Origin: Batillaria attramentaria
Lineage: Eukaryota > Mollusca > Gastropoda > Batillariidae
Assembly: GCA_018292915.2 (NCBI GenBank)
Contig: JACVVK020000451.1
Span: forward strand, 407,501-471,500
Direction of reading: 5' to 3'
Length of the DNA stretch: 64,000 nt
The notes beneath the pieces were generated by a model. The model saw only the letters and a program-made list of their open reading frames with translations. It did not search any database and was not told the DNA's origin. Within the stretch, counting starts at the first letter, position 1; the number at the start of each line of letters is the position of its first letter. Positions 42,411 through 53,692 of this stretch are shown one piece after another. Made by a program: the position numbers and the translations under genes.

Positions 42411-42770
42411 GGGGAGCCGGTGTAGTCGGAAAATAACACTGTGGGAAAAAAAAAACACTACAGAAGTGCTTTTTTTCCCAGTAAAATAACACTGGGAGTG
42501 TTATTTTCCTAGGAAGATTACACTCCTGCAGTGTTTCTTTCCTTGGAAAAAGACACTCTTAGTGTTTTTTTTTTTTTCCTGGAAGTCTTTTTTTTTGCCT
42601 CCTACACCGGGGTGGCCGAATGGTAGGGCGTTGGACTTCTAATGCTCGGGTCGTGAGTTCGTATCCCGGTTGGGGCTAAATATTTGTGCTGGCCTTTTTT
42701 TTATCGTTGCCCCGTCTCTGATATCACCCGTATGTGGTGGAAAAGGACGTTAAACCCCCATCCATCCATC
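42411..42770 (+). mobile_element. SINE-A split by an inserted element, 12-bp TSD
   Basis: GGGGAGCCGG at the start, then the insertion at 42421-42606, then CCGGGGTGGCCGAATGG and the rest of the SINE. CATTTTCCCTTT flanks the whole at 42399-42410 and 42771-42782, proving one SINE with a later insertion. Confidence 0.97.
42421..42606. mobile_element. TGTA...TACA element with CCGG target duplication (element 2)
   Basis: A 186-bp insertion beginning TGTAGTCGGAAAATAACACT, whose reverse-complemented end begins TGTAGGAGGCAAAAAAAAAG (11 of the first 14 match). CCGG lies at 42417-42420 and 42607-42610. Removing one CCGG plus the element restores the SINE-A sequence GAGCCGGGGTGG. The interior carries several ACACT/AGTGT words in both orientations and poly-A/poly-T tracts. 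No coding capacity. Confidence 0.85.
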
Positions 42771-43359
42771 CATTTTCCCTTTCTCGCACACTCTCAAAAC
42801 CACACACCACACAAACACCAAGGCACAAAAACACCACCATGGCCATAAGTGTAAAGTTTCGGCGTAAAAAGTTACACAGAAAACGGCTTACAGAAGGCAA
42901 ATCTCATCTTCACAGACCCATAAGTGTAAAGTTTCGGCTTAAAAAAGTCCACAAAAACAGCTTCCACTAGGTAAATCAGTCTTCACAGGGTCACTGAATG
43001 CCAGCGAAGAACGCCGGCCGAGTGAATGAACCGCTTTCTCCAACTGGGCAAAGCCAGTCCCTGCTGTTTGACAAGGCTGTTTAATTGGAAAGCGACAAAG
43101 GAATCAATATGATTTTTTTCACGTGACTCTGGAGGCTTTTCTTCTTCTCCCACGATGGTGCAGATCTGCTGGCGGTGCCGGACTCACGTTTCACACACAA
43201 CAGCAGGTGGTGGTGCTTGTCTAGAGAACGTTGGTGGTTTTGGTTTCCTGGTTGTTGCGGTGTTGTTGATGATGATGGGAAAGCTTCGGTACATTGAAGT
43301 GATACCACTCTGTTTTGGCCTGTGTTTCAAAGCAGTCACCACCTCTACTCCTGCCTATC

Positions 43360-43439
43360 TTTTTTTTTTTTTCCTTTTTTTTCTCTTTTTTTTTTCATAT
43401 CTTTTTATTTATTTATTTATTTGTTTTTACTACTTTATT
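43360..43439. repeat. T-rich tract with (TTTA)n
   Basis: Poly-T runs followed by TATTTATTTATTTAT. These probably form the A-rich tail of the minus-strand SINE-E next to it. Confidence 0.85.
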
Positions 43440-43727
43440 ATCCCTTTCGGGAAATTAGGACTGCTTCCCCCGGGGGAAGCGCGTCGCCGAGGTGCAGCGC
43501 CACCCAATACCTATCCTTCATTTTTTTTTTGCTGGGGGAGGAAAGCCGGATAACCCGGAGAGAAACCCCCGATGAGCAGCCTGGCAGCCAGCAGAAACCG
43601 GTATCACATATCACAAGCTCGACCTGGGCTCGAACCCACGCTTCATCGCCGTGACATTGGTGACGGCCGTTTAGTCGCGCAGCGGCTAAATCCGACGCGC
43701 TACCTATTTGACCACCGCTCACCCCAT
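43440..43727 (-). mobile_element. SINE-E, tRNA-headed
   Basis: On the minus strand it starts GGGGTGAGCGGTGGTCAAAT and has a B box GGGTTCGAGCCCAGG. It shares TCTCTCCGGGTTATCCGGCT with SINE-C and ends CGAAAGGGATAATAAAGTAG with a T-rich (plus strand) tail. It lies against the LINE remnant at 43727. Confidence 0.75.
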
Positions 43728-43966
43728 CTTGCTGAACTTCTCCACCTGCACCCCCCCCCCACCCTCTCGTTCTCTGCGCTCTAGCTCTGACACTCGCCTC
43801 TTGAGAACTCCAGTTTGTAAATATAAAACCAGAGGTGGCCGTTCTTTAGCACATCCTGGTCCTGTGATCTGGAACTCGCTTCCTTCTGAGATCAGGCAGT
43901 TGCAGTCCATGGTCACCTTGAAATCTGCTTTGAAAACCACCTTGTTTCAGCACGGAGTCACAGTAG
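43727..43966 (+). pseudogene. LINE reverse transcriptase C-terminal remnant
   Basis: The frame gives HLAELLHLH, shifts in a poly-C run at about 43751-43761, then reads SRSLRSSSDTRLLRTP, GPVIWNSLPSEIRQ and LKSALKTTLF. These are the terminal blocks of CR1/L2/Jockey-like ORF2 proteins. The order agrees with the LINE at 24325 (YRPSRSLRSS...CLWNNLP...LKTHLF). Only about 80 codons remain and no tail is clear before the AC array at 44112. It is non-functional. Confidence 0.8.
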
Positions 43967-44110
43967 ACTACCAGAACACTGCGCCAGTCCTTGCTGTATA
44001 TTCATTTGATTTTATTCACGTGTGTGACAGTATTGCTTCGTCTGTGTGCTGAGGGTGATTTGTGTTTGATAGTGTTTATCTGTTTGTATTATTGCAACAC
44101 CCCCCTCCCC

Positions 44111-44111
<1 letters not shown>

Positions 44112-44197
<86 letters not shown>
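44112..44197. repeat. (AC)n microsatellite
   Basis: About 42 AC units. Confidence 0.97.
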
Positions 44198-44709
44198 CTT
44201 CTTTTTTGCCGCAAGAGAGTCCTTGTTACTTAGGCGGCTCTACAACCCCTTCATATTATACATATGTGACTCGCAGACGACAGACTGGCGGTTTGACGCT
44301 GATGGTCGTGTCCGCTCGTTTCCTGTTTCCCCGTGTGCTGCAGAGTTCGCGGTTCCAGACAAAAATGAAATTATCCAGCACTCCCTGGACTGAAAGTCTC
44401 GTCTTGAAAACTTTTTTGACGTCCTCCCGCGGTGCCGTTCATGACAGTTAGTGGCACAAGCTGGGTCAAGAAGTACACGCTGAGGTTGCAGACTGCTTCC
44501 TCGTTGGGCGGGCAGTGTCTGGGTCTAGTAACGAACGTCATTGAGGACGACCTGTTGAGTGAGGGGGTAAGGGAAGGGAGGGAATGAAATAAAAAGGAGG
44601 GGTGAGGGGTTGAAGGTAGAGGCGGATGAGATTTTAAGAGGTGAGGATATCGATGCAGACGGTCATGTCTTGTTGCCGCCGCGTCAGACTGCCTCCCGTT
44701 TGTCCCGAC

Positions 44710-44846
<137 letters not shown>

Positions 44847-44949
44847 TGGATGTTTGGGAGTTTAACGTCCTTTTCCACCAAATATGGGTGATATCAAAGA
44901 CGGGGCAATGAGGCCCCAGCCGGGATTCGAACTCACAATCCCGGCTCCC
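44847..44949 (-). mobile_element. SINE-A with internal deletions
   Basis: The minus-strand tail and the B-box part are present. The TTTGTGCTGG block and most of the A-box half are missing. Confidence 0.85.
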
Positions 44950-45030
44950 GAGAGAGAGAGTGAGAGAGAGAGATGACGATGACGGTGAAACTTTATTCTC
45001 TAACGAAAGAGCCTCGACACAAGCACCATA
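44950..45030 (-). mobile_element. (GA)n plus retroposon 3' fragment
   Basis: A GA run then GATGACGATGACGGTGAAAC TTTATTCTCTAACG, the same arrangement as at 25306 and 57814. Confidence 0.55.
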
Positions 45031-45401
45031 TACCAACTCAGTTGACCTCACTAAACAGAGGAATATTATTTAGAATCAGAGAGAGAGAGAGAGAGAGAGA
45101 GGGATGAACAGGCAACAAGAGAGAAGTGACGGGCGGAAGAGCAAGAGCAGGGGAGATGAGCCGGGATTAAGGGCGACAACCTGTCTTGTCGCGTCACGTG
45201 GGCGGTCTGAGAAGGACATAATCACATTGCTGCAGACGGTGTCTGCGGAGTTGTCCGCCTTCTTGACTGTGGGTCACGTGCAGCAGCGGAGTTGTTCCGA
45301 GACCCAGCATGTGAGTGTAGGTGGTTAGTCAAAACGGCGGGGAGTTTTTCCGCAACTAATTCACTTCAAAGGTTCTCAGGTAAAGCCAGTCGTCTGAATA
45401 T

Positions 45402-45498
45402 TAACATGAACATGAATGTTAATATGAACATAATATTAATATGAACATGAATGTTGACATGAACATGAATATTGACATGAACATGAATATTATTATGA
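45402..45498. repeat. (ATGAACATGAAT)n-like tandem repeat
   Basis: Imperfect ATGAAC/ATGAAT/GTTAAT units, about 12 bp in period. Confidence 0.9.
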
Positions 45499-46224
45499 AG
45501 CCCCGCCCAAACTTTATATCAAAATATCAAAATACAAGCCTTTTCCAATCGGTACAACAATTTATTGACTTATCGGGTCGCTTCGCCATTTACATTTCTA
45601 AACCTGCGTCCACGCGGACGGGCTCAGTGTTGCCACCACCACTCACAGTAAAGTTTGATATGCTCTTTCTTCTTTCCTTTCTTCTTCCTGCTCTCTTCTT
45701 CTTCTTCTTCTTCTTCTTTTTTACGTCTTTACATTTCAGTCCCAGTTTTTCCACGCCAATATCTCTGCCATGCTTTTTGTAAACTGGTGCAGATGAGCTC
45801 GTATATAAGTTTTTACCCGTTGTGCTCTATTTCAACGTAATACTCTTTCCTGCTTGACAGTGATCCGGCTTCAATGAATAAACATATCTAAACCAATATT
45901 AATATAAACCTGCACATGTTACCTGGCTGGCGGTCTCTTTCTTTCACACCAACCGTGCTAACTCCAGTTAACAGTAACATCGACAGCCAAAGTTACCTGG
46001 TCTGGTGGTATGGTAGATTTCTCTTCGGCGCACCTATCCATCTCTTCTGAAATGCTGATGGCGCCGACAGGGCTGCAGGACCAAGCAGTGAAAGCCTGCT
46101 GCCGCTAAGCGCTAACTTTATGTGCAAACCTTCACCCTGCTATTCACTCTGGTGCGTGCGACAGTAATTCAGTTTTCCGCGCCACCGGCTACAGCCTACT
46201 CTTCTTCGAAAGATCGACGTGGGA
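45499..46224. other. Unique or old-repeat DNA, no gene seen
   Basis: It contains a CTT run at 45694-45720. A CCAGTTAACAGTAAC word at about 45965 is also seen at 15540 and 46692, suggesting a decayed repeat. Confidence 0.4.
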
Positions 46225-46415
46225 GTTTTAGCGTGCACACTTGATATTTGTGCGTGCTTGTGTACACGAGGGCGGGACAGGCACCGTAAACAAGTCTGCA
46301 CATGATTTTGTCCTGATTAGGAAAGGAAAACTCCATCCATATTCCTGCCCATTAGAGATTCGAACCTGGCGACTCAGGATCCAACGTCAGATACCTTAAC
46401 CACAAGACCAAATTC
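46225..46415 (-). mobile_element. SINE-D copy 2
   Basis: The plus strand has ACTTGATATTTGTGCGTGCT then GAGATTCGAACCTGGCGACT and CCTTAACCACAAGACCAAAT. On the minus strand these are the tRNA-like A box TGGTCTTGTGGTTAAGG and B box GGTTCGAATCTC. Confidence 0.7.
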
Positions 46416-46654
46416 CTTTGTCAGCCCAAGTTAGTTCCCTTGGATCTCTCGAGAGAAAAACAAAAGCAAAACAAACAACCCACGTGAGCGATACTGCGTC
46501 ATATTACTGTTCTTCTCCTCCCAAACTTCCTCTAGGGCGTCCTTATTCCATTGATAATTTTTTCAACCAAGGACAAGTAACTCAGTCCATAGCACCGAGT
46601 GTTTCCATTCTAATTGAATTGTACAATTTGCTTTTCAGGTCGTTTCCTGTTGTA

Positions 46655-46950
46655 TAAACGGCGCCCTTCTTTCACACCGAGACAGCGGAATCCAGTAAAC
46701 AGTAGCATTTTTCCATTTTCAGTTGTGATTACCCCCGGAAAAAAACCAACTCCTTTTGGTTTCGGTTTTGTCGGTGTAGAAGAAACGGGTCGTTTAACAG
46801 CCAGGAAACGGCTTTAACGAACACGTTAATTACAACAATTAAAAGACGTGAACATGTTCATAGTAATTTTCAAACATGGCTTGAACTGAGAGTAATCGTC
46901 CTCTCTGGAATTTTTAAGTGGCATTCCGCCGTCTTGGCTTACCCCCGTAA
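46655..46950. repeat. Old repeat related to the 15364 element
   Basis: CCAGTAAACAGTAGC and GGTTTCGGTTTTGTCGGTGT match the interior of 15364-15830. The block GCATTCCGCCGTCTTGGCTT ACCCCC at 46921-46946 matches its right TIR. Confidence 0.55.
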
Positions 46951-47140
46951 AATGAGATCGCGCGCTTTTTTTTTAATTTTTTTTATTTTTTTTTAAGGAA
47001 GCGTTGGAAAATCTTCACAGAGACTCACATTAAAGGGTCACTGGGTTGAAACCCCCGACTTTGATAGGCAGAAGAGGAGAAGAGCTGGCTTGGTCGATTT
47101 AATAACTGCGGGAGATGGATTATTGCCCTCCTCAGCTACT

Positions 47141-47194
47141 GTCTTTTTTTTTTTTTTTTTTTTTTGGGGGGGGGGGTCTCTCTCTCTCTCTCTC

Positions 47195-47265
<71 letters not shown>
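47141..47265. repeat. Poly-T, poly-G, (TC)n and (AC)n compound
   Basis: A T run to 47165, G10, TC units, then about 32 AC units. Confidence 0.95.
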
Positions 47266-47267
<2 letters not shown>

Positions 47268-47318
47268 TACAGCAATTCAACACGTAGGCTTACTAGGTTG
47301 TATCAAGTAGTGTCCCTT

Positions 47319-47365
47319 GGAGGGGGAGGGGGGAGAGGTGGGGGATGGGGGGGGGGGGGGGGGTA
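47319..47365. repeat. G-rich tract
   Basis: GGAGGGGGAGGG passes into a G run of about 15 at 47348-47362. Confidence 0.9.
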
Positions 47366-47482
47366 GGAGGTATGTACAGCTAGCGTACTGCCTTGAACTA
47401 GCTTCAATGGCTGCAAAACAGGACTATGTCATCATCTGGAGGGGACGGAGCCTGATTGTGATTGTGCGTTTTCGAACTACGC

Positions 47483-47813
47483 TCATGTTAGATCTGATGG
47501 TTTTCATGTTAGATCTGGTGATTTTCATGTTAGATCTGGTGATTTTGATCTGGTGATTTACATGTTACCTCTGGTGATTTTCATGCTACGTCTGGTGATT
47601 TTCATGTTAGATCTGGTGATTTCCATGTTAGATCTGATGATTTTCATGTTAGGTCTGGTGATTTTCATGTTAGATCTGGTGATTTCCATGTTAGATCTGA
47701 TGATTTTCATGTTAGATCTGGTGATTTTCATGTTAGATCTGATGATTTTCATGATAAATCTGGTGATTTTCATGTTACGTCTGGTGATTTTCATGTTAGA
47801 TCTGGTGATTTTC
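47483..47813. repeat. 21-bp minisatellite, about 16 copies
   Basis: The unit is GATTTTCATGTTAGATCTGG T with substitutions. Because 21 is a multiple of three, the plus strand reads MLDLVIF repeats and the minus strand reads MKITRSN repeats without stops. Confidence 0.95.
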
Positions 47814-48117
47814 TCAGTGCCTTTCTCATTAGTGTATGATTCCGACCTCGTAATTGCAGCTGATAGTTAATTCGTAAGCTTCTCTTCTTTTTCTTACACA
47901 TGATTGTACTCCATATCAAATATAATTATGACACTTTAGTCCAGAATCATAGCACCGTTGACCCGGATGCAGCGGCTATGAAGGAGTTAATGCTACCATA
48001 TTTATGCTCACTGATCGTTCTGTGCTGTTTTCGTGGTATCTATCATCACACCACTTAGACACCTGGACAGTGACGGCGTCTGTAATGCTGGCACTGAGCC
48101 AACAGAAGCGTACTCAA
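47814..48117. other. Unique DNA, no gene seen
   Basis: No repeat match or supported frame. Confidence 0.35.
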
Positions 48118-48490
48118 TGACGCGGCGACCACACTCAGCGCGCTACTAGTGTAACAACAGTCGTAGAATTTGAATGTTCGACCGCTCGCGCAAAGTGTGA
48201 ACAGCCGGGGTGGCCGAATGGTAGAGCGTTGGACTTCTAATGTTCGGGTCGTGACTTCGTATCCCGGCTGGGGCCAAATATGTGTGCTGGCTTTTTCATC
48301 GTTGCCCCGTCTTTGATATCACCCGTATGTGGTGGAAAAGGACGTTAAACCCCCAAACCCTGTGAAGAACATTGTATCGCATTAAGAACTGTACTAATCA
48401 TCCAGAGAGAGTATTTCGCGCGTACAGGCGCACTGAACTGAACAGCGGAACTTTTCCGAACCATATGCTGGCTCAGCAAGGATCGAATTA
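48118..48490 (-). repeat. R230 copy 4, interrupted by SINE-A
   Basis: GCGGCGACCACACTCAGCGC, GTAACAACAGTCGTAGAATT and CCGCTCGCGCAAAGTGTGAA precede the SINE. CATTGTATCGCATTAAG and GAGAGTATTTCGCGCGTACA follow it. Confidence 0.88.
48204..48360 (+). mobile_element. SINE-A nested in R230, 8-bp TSD
   Basis: TGTGAA(C/G)A flanks it at 48196-48203 and 48361-48368. The copy starts at GCCGGGGTGGCC, lacking the first few bases. Confidence 0.94.
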
Positions 48491-48532
48491 GAACTTTCAA
48501 ACGAATTTACAGGACATTACTACAGCCCAGAT

Positions 48533-49011
48533 TTTTTTTTTCTGCCACAACTCTTTGTCGGCTCCAGTGGTGTTCCGCCCTGGTAATGGGTGGAATCCAA
48601 GGAGGGCTCGGAAGCTGGGGCAATTTTTATTATGTATGATGATGGAGATGAGGATGATGGTAAGATGGAGGCCCGTGTGGTTTGGGACTGCGGAACAGGG
48701 CCGCATTCCACGCTTCCTGTCATAAATATCCCAGCATTAACCAGGCCCGGAACTGCGGCACCTGCGGTGCCGGCCGTGTAATCATAACCATCCACATCAT
48801 AAGACGTGTCATACCAAGGGAAGCACCCCCAAAGTCGCACCCGTGAAGTGGTTGAAGCTCGGCTGTGTGGCAACAGCCTTCCCATTGGGCCCATAGCACA
48901 CCCGCTCTGGGTAGGAACCGGCCTAGGTAGGAAAAATCCCGCTTGCCTCGGCTGGGACTCGAACCCGTGTCTCCCGGTCCACAGTCCAAAGTGCTAACCA
49001 CTACACTACGG
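48533..49011 (-). mobile_element. SINE-B with 9-bp TSD
   Basis: A full minus-strand copy flanked by AGCCCAGAT at 48524-48532 and 49012-49020. Confidence 0.95.
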
Positions 49012-49020
49012 AGCCCAGAT

Positions 49021-49620
49021 CGTTATGAGTGCGGCCAAGCCTTCAGGCGCATCGTGACAGGAACCAGTCAACGTTGTGTGAACAAACATCAATGTATGCA
49101 GTAACTTGTGCCGTTCAGTGATTCACTGAACACGGCAAAAACACCGTACCGTGACGTGCAAACCACGCTGAAGCATAATTAAACGTGGCTGTGTTCACGC
49201 GTCAATAACTACTGCCCATATACCCCGTGCTGTACTGTGCCAATAGAGTAGGACGCGCTTCGTCGAGTTGTTTCATTCATTAAAAAGACACTGATACGTT
49301 TTGCCTGTCAATGAGGACCCAATTAAGCGGGCGTAAACAAAATAACAGCATCATCAGTATGCACCGCCCAGCTGCCGTAGTGTCAACAGACACAGCGAAA
49401 CGGGCAAGACTGACAAGTCTCGTGCAATACGTTAGTCAGGCATGCAGCATCGTGTGCAAAACTTGTCATCGAATAATTATGCTTGGTCTGTACACCAGTA
49501 TCGGTCGCTTGGGCGACTCTGGCCAGCTTATAAGTTGTTTAAGAAGTGTACTGCGTGCTGTGCAATTTGGTTCATTTTAGAATAATTTTGAGTGCTTCAG
49601 AGTAGCTTTCTGATGCGAGG
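49021..49620. other. Unique DNA, no gene supported
   Basis: A plus-strand 89-codon frame at 49311-49580 (MRTQLSGRKQ start) has ordinary composition but no known motif or splice context. Confidence 0.3.
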
Positions 49621-50084
49621 ATTTTTTTTTCTGCCCCAACTCTTTCGTAAGTGTCCTGGGTGGAATCCACGGAGGGCTCGAAAGCTGGGGGGCAATTTTC
49701 ATTACGCATGATGATGGAGATGAGGATGATGTTAAGATGAGGTCCGTGTGGTCTGGGACTGCGGGACAGGGACGCATTCCACGCTTCCTGTTATAAATAT
49801 CCCGGCGTTAACCAGACCCGGGAACTACGGCACCTGCGTTGCCGGCCGTGTAACCATCCGCATTATAAAACGTGTCATACCAAGGGAAGCACCTCCAAAG
49901 TCACACCCGTGAAGTGGGTGAATCTCGGCTCTGTGGCAACAGCCTCCCCGTTGGGCCCATAGCACACCCGCTCTGGGTAGGAGCTGACCTAGGTAGGAAA
50001 AATCCAGCTTGCCTCGGCTGGGACTCGAACACGGGTCTCCCGGTCCGTGGTCCGAAGTGCTAACCACTACACTACGGGGGCCGG
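49621..50084 (-). mobile_element. SINE-B copy
   Basis: Full minus-strand copy from the T run to ACTACGGGGGCCGG. GAGGA on both sides is at best a short duplication. Confidence 0.93.
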
Positions 50085-50202
50085 TGGGAGGAACATTTGT
50101 AGCCAAAGGTGGAAATCCGCCGAAAGGTGGCAGATTTTAAGCCCTGATAATTCCAGGGTTCTCTGCCAAAAGGAACTATCAATAACAGATAGTTCGGTAC
50201 GG

Positions 50203-50597
50203 GGCGGTCGGTGGTCTAGTGGTTAAGAGACTTGTCACCAATGCGAGAGGTCAAGGGTTCGAGTCCCACTCGGGGCAAAGAATTTTTCCTTCTCGTATGT
50301 GGCACCGATCATTCGGGCCGATCGTCGGGGGTTCTCTCCGGGTACTCCGGCTTCCTCCCCCTCTGCTCTGGAAATGTTCAGCCCACCAGAATTTTTAAAA
50401 TACAATTGCAATTCTAAATCCCGAAACTTAAATAGCTGAGCTGACCCTTCGCACCACGTGATTGTAATGTGTTTATGTCCAGTGTGTGAGAGAATGCGTG
50501 TGATTCACGCGAACGTGCGTGTTGGGTTCAGGTCGCGGCGCTTCGAGCCGATTTATGAAATTGGGTAAAGCGCCTATACAATTATTATTATTATTAG
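50203..50597 (+). mobile_element. SINE-C full length, best copy
   Basis: The head GGCGGTCGGTGGTCTAGTGG and B box GGTTCGAGTCCCAC are followed by the body through CTCTGCTCTGGAAATGTTCA, CGCACCACGTGATTGTAATG and GAAATTGGGTAAAGCGCCTA. It ends in (ATT)n. This is the reference for reading the truncated copies. Confidence 0.95.
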
Positions 50598-50920
50598 ATA
50601 GAAAGGGTGTGCGTTTTAGCAGGGAATCCTCGATATATGACAGGCAGGTGATAAAAGTAGCAACTGCCGATCTCCATGGCTGAGTCTGGTACAGTGATGG
50701 CCAGCAGGCGATTAGCTGCAGGGTATAGTTACCGCTTGTAACCTATCACCCTGTGGTGTGACGAGTGAATCCTACTCACCTCTCGACCGGCGCTTGTCTG
50801 AGAAGGACGTTGAGCTGTTGGCCAAGTGATTATGGGTCCTCGGTGAAAACGTATGACTCCCGTGCACGCCACTCTCTCTCGCACTCTCTCTTAGTAGCGG
50901 TGACTTCTCTCTCTCTCTCT

Positions 50921-51028
50921 CCCGGCTGGGCCAAATATTGTGCTGGCTTTTTCATCGTTGCCCCGTCTTTGATATCACCCGTATGTGATGGAAAAGGACG
51001 TTAAACTACCAAACACCCACCCACCCCC
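50921..51028 (+). mobile_element. SINE-A 3' two-thirds
   Basis: It begins at CCCGGCTGGGCCAAATATTG within a CT run and is otherwise close to consensus. The A-box half is absent. Confidence 0.9.
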
Positions 51029-51031
51029 ACC

Positions 51032-51033
<2 letters not shown>

Positions 51034-51094
<61 letters not shown>

Positions 51095-51105
51095 CGCTCG
51101 TGCGG

Positions 51106-51140
<35 letters not shown>
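51034..51140. repeat. (GT)n-(GA)n-(GT)n microsatellite
   Basis: GT at 51034-51076, GA to 51094, and GT again at 51109-51138. Confidence 0.95.
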
Positions 51141-51141
<1 letters not shown>

Positions 51142-51453
51142 GGGAGGGAGCGTATTTTCGGTATACTTTTATTAAGAACATTTAGTATCAGTCACGTAGT
51201 AGTTGTAGGAACGGCAAGAATATTCACCTTGCCGTGAACATGTGGTGAATTCTATCGACTGACTGCATGGACTGTTAAGAAGTGCACGACCGTGACGTCA
51301 GTCATGCACAGCAAGCTGTGGACGTCCCTGTCATCAAAGATGCACACTTGTTAAAGTGCAACCTGTGACCTTCTTGTCCTCAATCAACCCCGTGGCGAAA
51401 CGATAGGGCGATTGGCGGACGCATTTTTTTTTTTGTTTTTTTTTAACAAGACC

Positions 51454-51736
51454 GGGCTTCGCATGTAGAAGTCGAGGTTAGGGATTTTAGCCGCGGGTTA
51501 GAGTCTAACCTCGAACTAAACTAGCCCTAGGGTTTTTTGTTTTTTTTTAAATCAGGAAGCGGGTCCATTCCAGCGAGATGCCTAAGCCGTTACAGAAGGA
51601 TTTATTTCTTCCTTTCTTCGCCTCCTTTATATATATATATATTTTTTTTTTTTTTTTGTTGTTGTTTCTTTTGTCCTAGTCTGGGTTAGGCCCGTAGCCG
51701 TGGGTTAAATCAACCTCGACTTTCACATACGGGCCC
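51454..51736 (-). mobile_element. R280 inverted-repeat element, copy 6
   Basis: It starts GGGCTTCGCATGTAGAAGTC and ends TTTCACATACGGGCCC. It holds a (TA)n and poly-T expansion at 51630-51660. Confidence 0.86.
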
Positions 51737-51737
51737 A

Positions 51738-51893
51738 GATCAGACCAGACCAGACCAGACAAGACAAGATTAGACAATAAAAGACAAAACAAGACAAAAC
51801 AAGACGAGACCGGACAAGACAAGAGATGAAGCAAGACCTGATCAGACGAGACCAGACGAGATAACACGAGACGAGACACGACAAGACCTGCAT
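51738..51893. repeat. (AGACC/AGACA)n pentamer minisatellite
   Basis: It starts directly at the R280 end (GGGCCCAGATCAGACC), as if seeded from the terminal AGATC. Units drift to CAAAACAAGA and back. Confidence 0.93.
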
Positions 51894-51964
51894 TGTTGCG
51901 TTGCCTGATGACACTGAAGGCTTATACAGTTCTCCACGTTGTTGAAACTTAGGTGAAGTAGGGC

Positions 51965-52073
<109 letters not shown>

Positions 52074-52379
52074 CGCCCCTTAAAACACAAATCATTATTT
52101 ACCTGCATAAACCTTGTGGTTACGAAGTATTGTATGATAGCAGAACCCTACCATTGCAAGTCTATTTTTGTCGTGCGTATATGAATCACAGGAGCCCTCT
52201 GTATGGTGTCGCCAGCCGTTACCCCTTCATTATGTCTGCGGTCTCCAAACCCACTGACCCCGCGCTGTGTTCAGTACCTCCACCTCTGCCTGAAAACGGG
52301 TACCAAACAAAACAGGCGTGCGTTTTGTCCCATGCTACTCCGATTCAAACGCTTTGTTGATGACTGCGCTTGGGTATAG

Positions 52380-52545
52380 CGGGGAGCTGGGGTGGCCGAA
52401 TGGTAGAGCGTTGGACTTCTAATGCTCGGGCCGTGAGTTCGTATCCAGGCTGGGGCCAAATATTTGTGCTGGCTTTTTCATCGTTGCCCCGTCTTTGATA
52501 TCACCCGTATGTGGTGGAAAAGGACGTTAAACCCCCAACCCCCAA
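52380..52545 (+). mobile_element. SINE-A copy
   Basis: Near-consensus copy from GGGGAGCTGGGGTGGCC to GGACGTTAAACCCCC, grading into a C-rich tail. Confidence 0.95.
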
Positions 52546-52724
52546 CCTTCCCCCCCCCCCTCAGCTAAAGCCGTACGTTTGTACAAAACCGGTCTCTCCT
52601 ACTCTGGCGCTCTTCTATGGAACGACCTTCCCACTAATATTACAGCAGCTCGTTCGGTCAGCATGCACACGTGTTGACATTGCAGTAATGCGTTAGTCTT
52701 TATTTTGAAGCAACAAACCAAACC

Positions 52725-52749
52725 TCAAGGCTTTTTTTTTTTTTTTTTA
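52725..52749. repeat. Poly-T tract
   Basis: T run of about 19. Confidence 0.85.
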
Positions 52750-52830
52750 AAGATGTTACTGAGATTTGAAACTGGAAAAACGCGGTGCTACTATTTGAAA
52801 AAAAACAACAACGTTGAAATGGATATGCTT

Positions 52831-52833
<3 letters not shown>

Positions 52834-52898
<65 letters not shown>
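52834..52898. repeat. (AC)n microsatellite
   Basis: About 32 AC units. Confidence 0.97.
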
Positions 52899-52902
<4 letters not shown>

Positions 52903-53032
52903 TGAGCACGCGTACATCTTTACAATGCAGTAACGTATTGGTTTATTTCAAACCGACATCCCGACACGCAATTAAAGCGTTTTTCCGGTGGTACTCAGAT
53001 TTTAAACTGGAAGAAACGCGGTGCTACAACTT

Positions 53033-53118
53033 GAAAACAACAACAACAACAACAAAACAAACAAACAAACAACAACTACAACAACAACCACATCAACAAC
53101 CACAAAAAACCAAAACAC
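53033..53118. repeat. AAC/CAAA-rich tract
   Basis: Simple CAA, CAAA and CCACAA units. Confidence 0.88.
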
Positions 53119-53402
53119 GCCGAAATGGAGAAACGCGGTGATACTGATCTGACAAAATGCAGAGCCCATCCGAGGCAAAACGGTTTCTCTGTTTTGTTTT
53201 GTATTGCGATACTGCTGGTGTAGCTGTTGTACAAGTCCGCAGCTGTAACATCGTATGATGTTGTTACCCCGCCTCAGTCTAACTTATTATCAATCTAACG
53301 AGAGAAGATAGTGGTATTGCAACAGATGCAAAAACACCGCCAAATGAATGCGACTGAATTAATTTTATGTTTACGTTTACGCATCTGTTAACTGTGCCAT
53401 TT

Positions 53403-53581
53403 GGGGAGCCGGGGTGGCCGAATGGTAGAGATTTGGACTTCTAATGCTCGGGTCGTAAGTCCGCATCCCGGCCGGAGCCAAATATTTGCTTTTTCATCGT
53501 TGCCCCGTCTTTGACATCACCCGTATGTATTGGAAAAGGACGTTAAACCCCAAAACACCCACCCACCCACCCCACCCACCC
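53403..53581 (+). mobile_element. SINE-A with 11-bp TSD
   Basis: A full copy flanked by CTGTGCCATTT at 53392-53402 and 53582-53592. It lacks the TGTGCTGG segment after AAATATTTG. Confidence 0.96.
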
Positions 53582-53667
53582 CTGTGCCATTTTGTCCCAA
53601 AAACATTCTAGTTGTTAAAGCATGTAATACCTGTGATTTATTTCCCAGCTTTTTTTTTATTTTTTTG

Positions 53668-53692
53668 TTGGGGGGGGGGGGGATGGGGGGCT
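53668..53692. repeat. Poly-G tract
   Basis: A G run of about 15 followed by ATGGGGGG. Confidence 0.9.
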
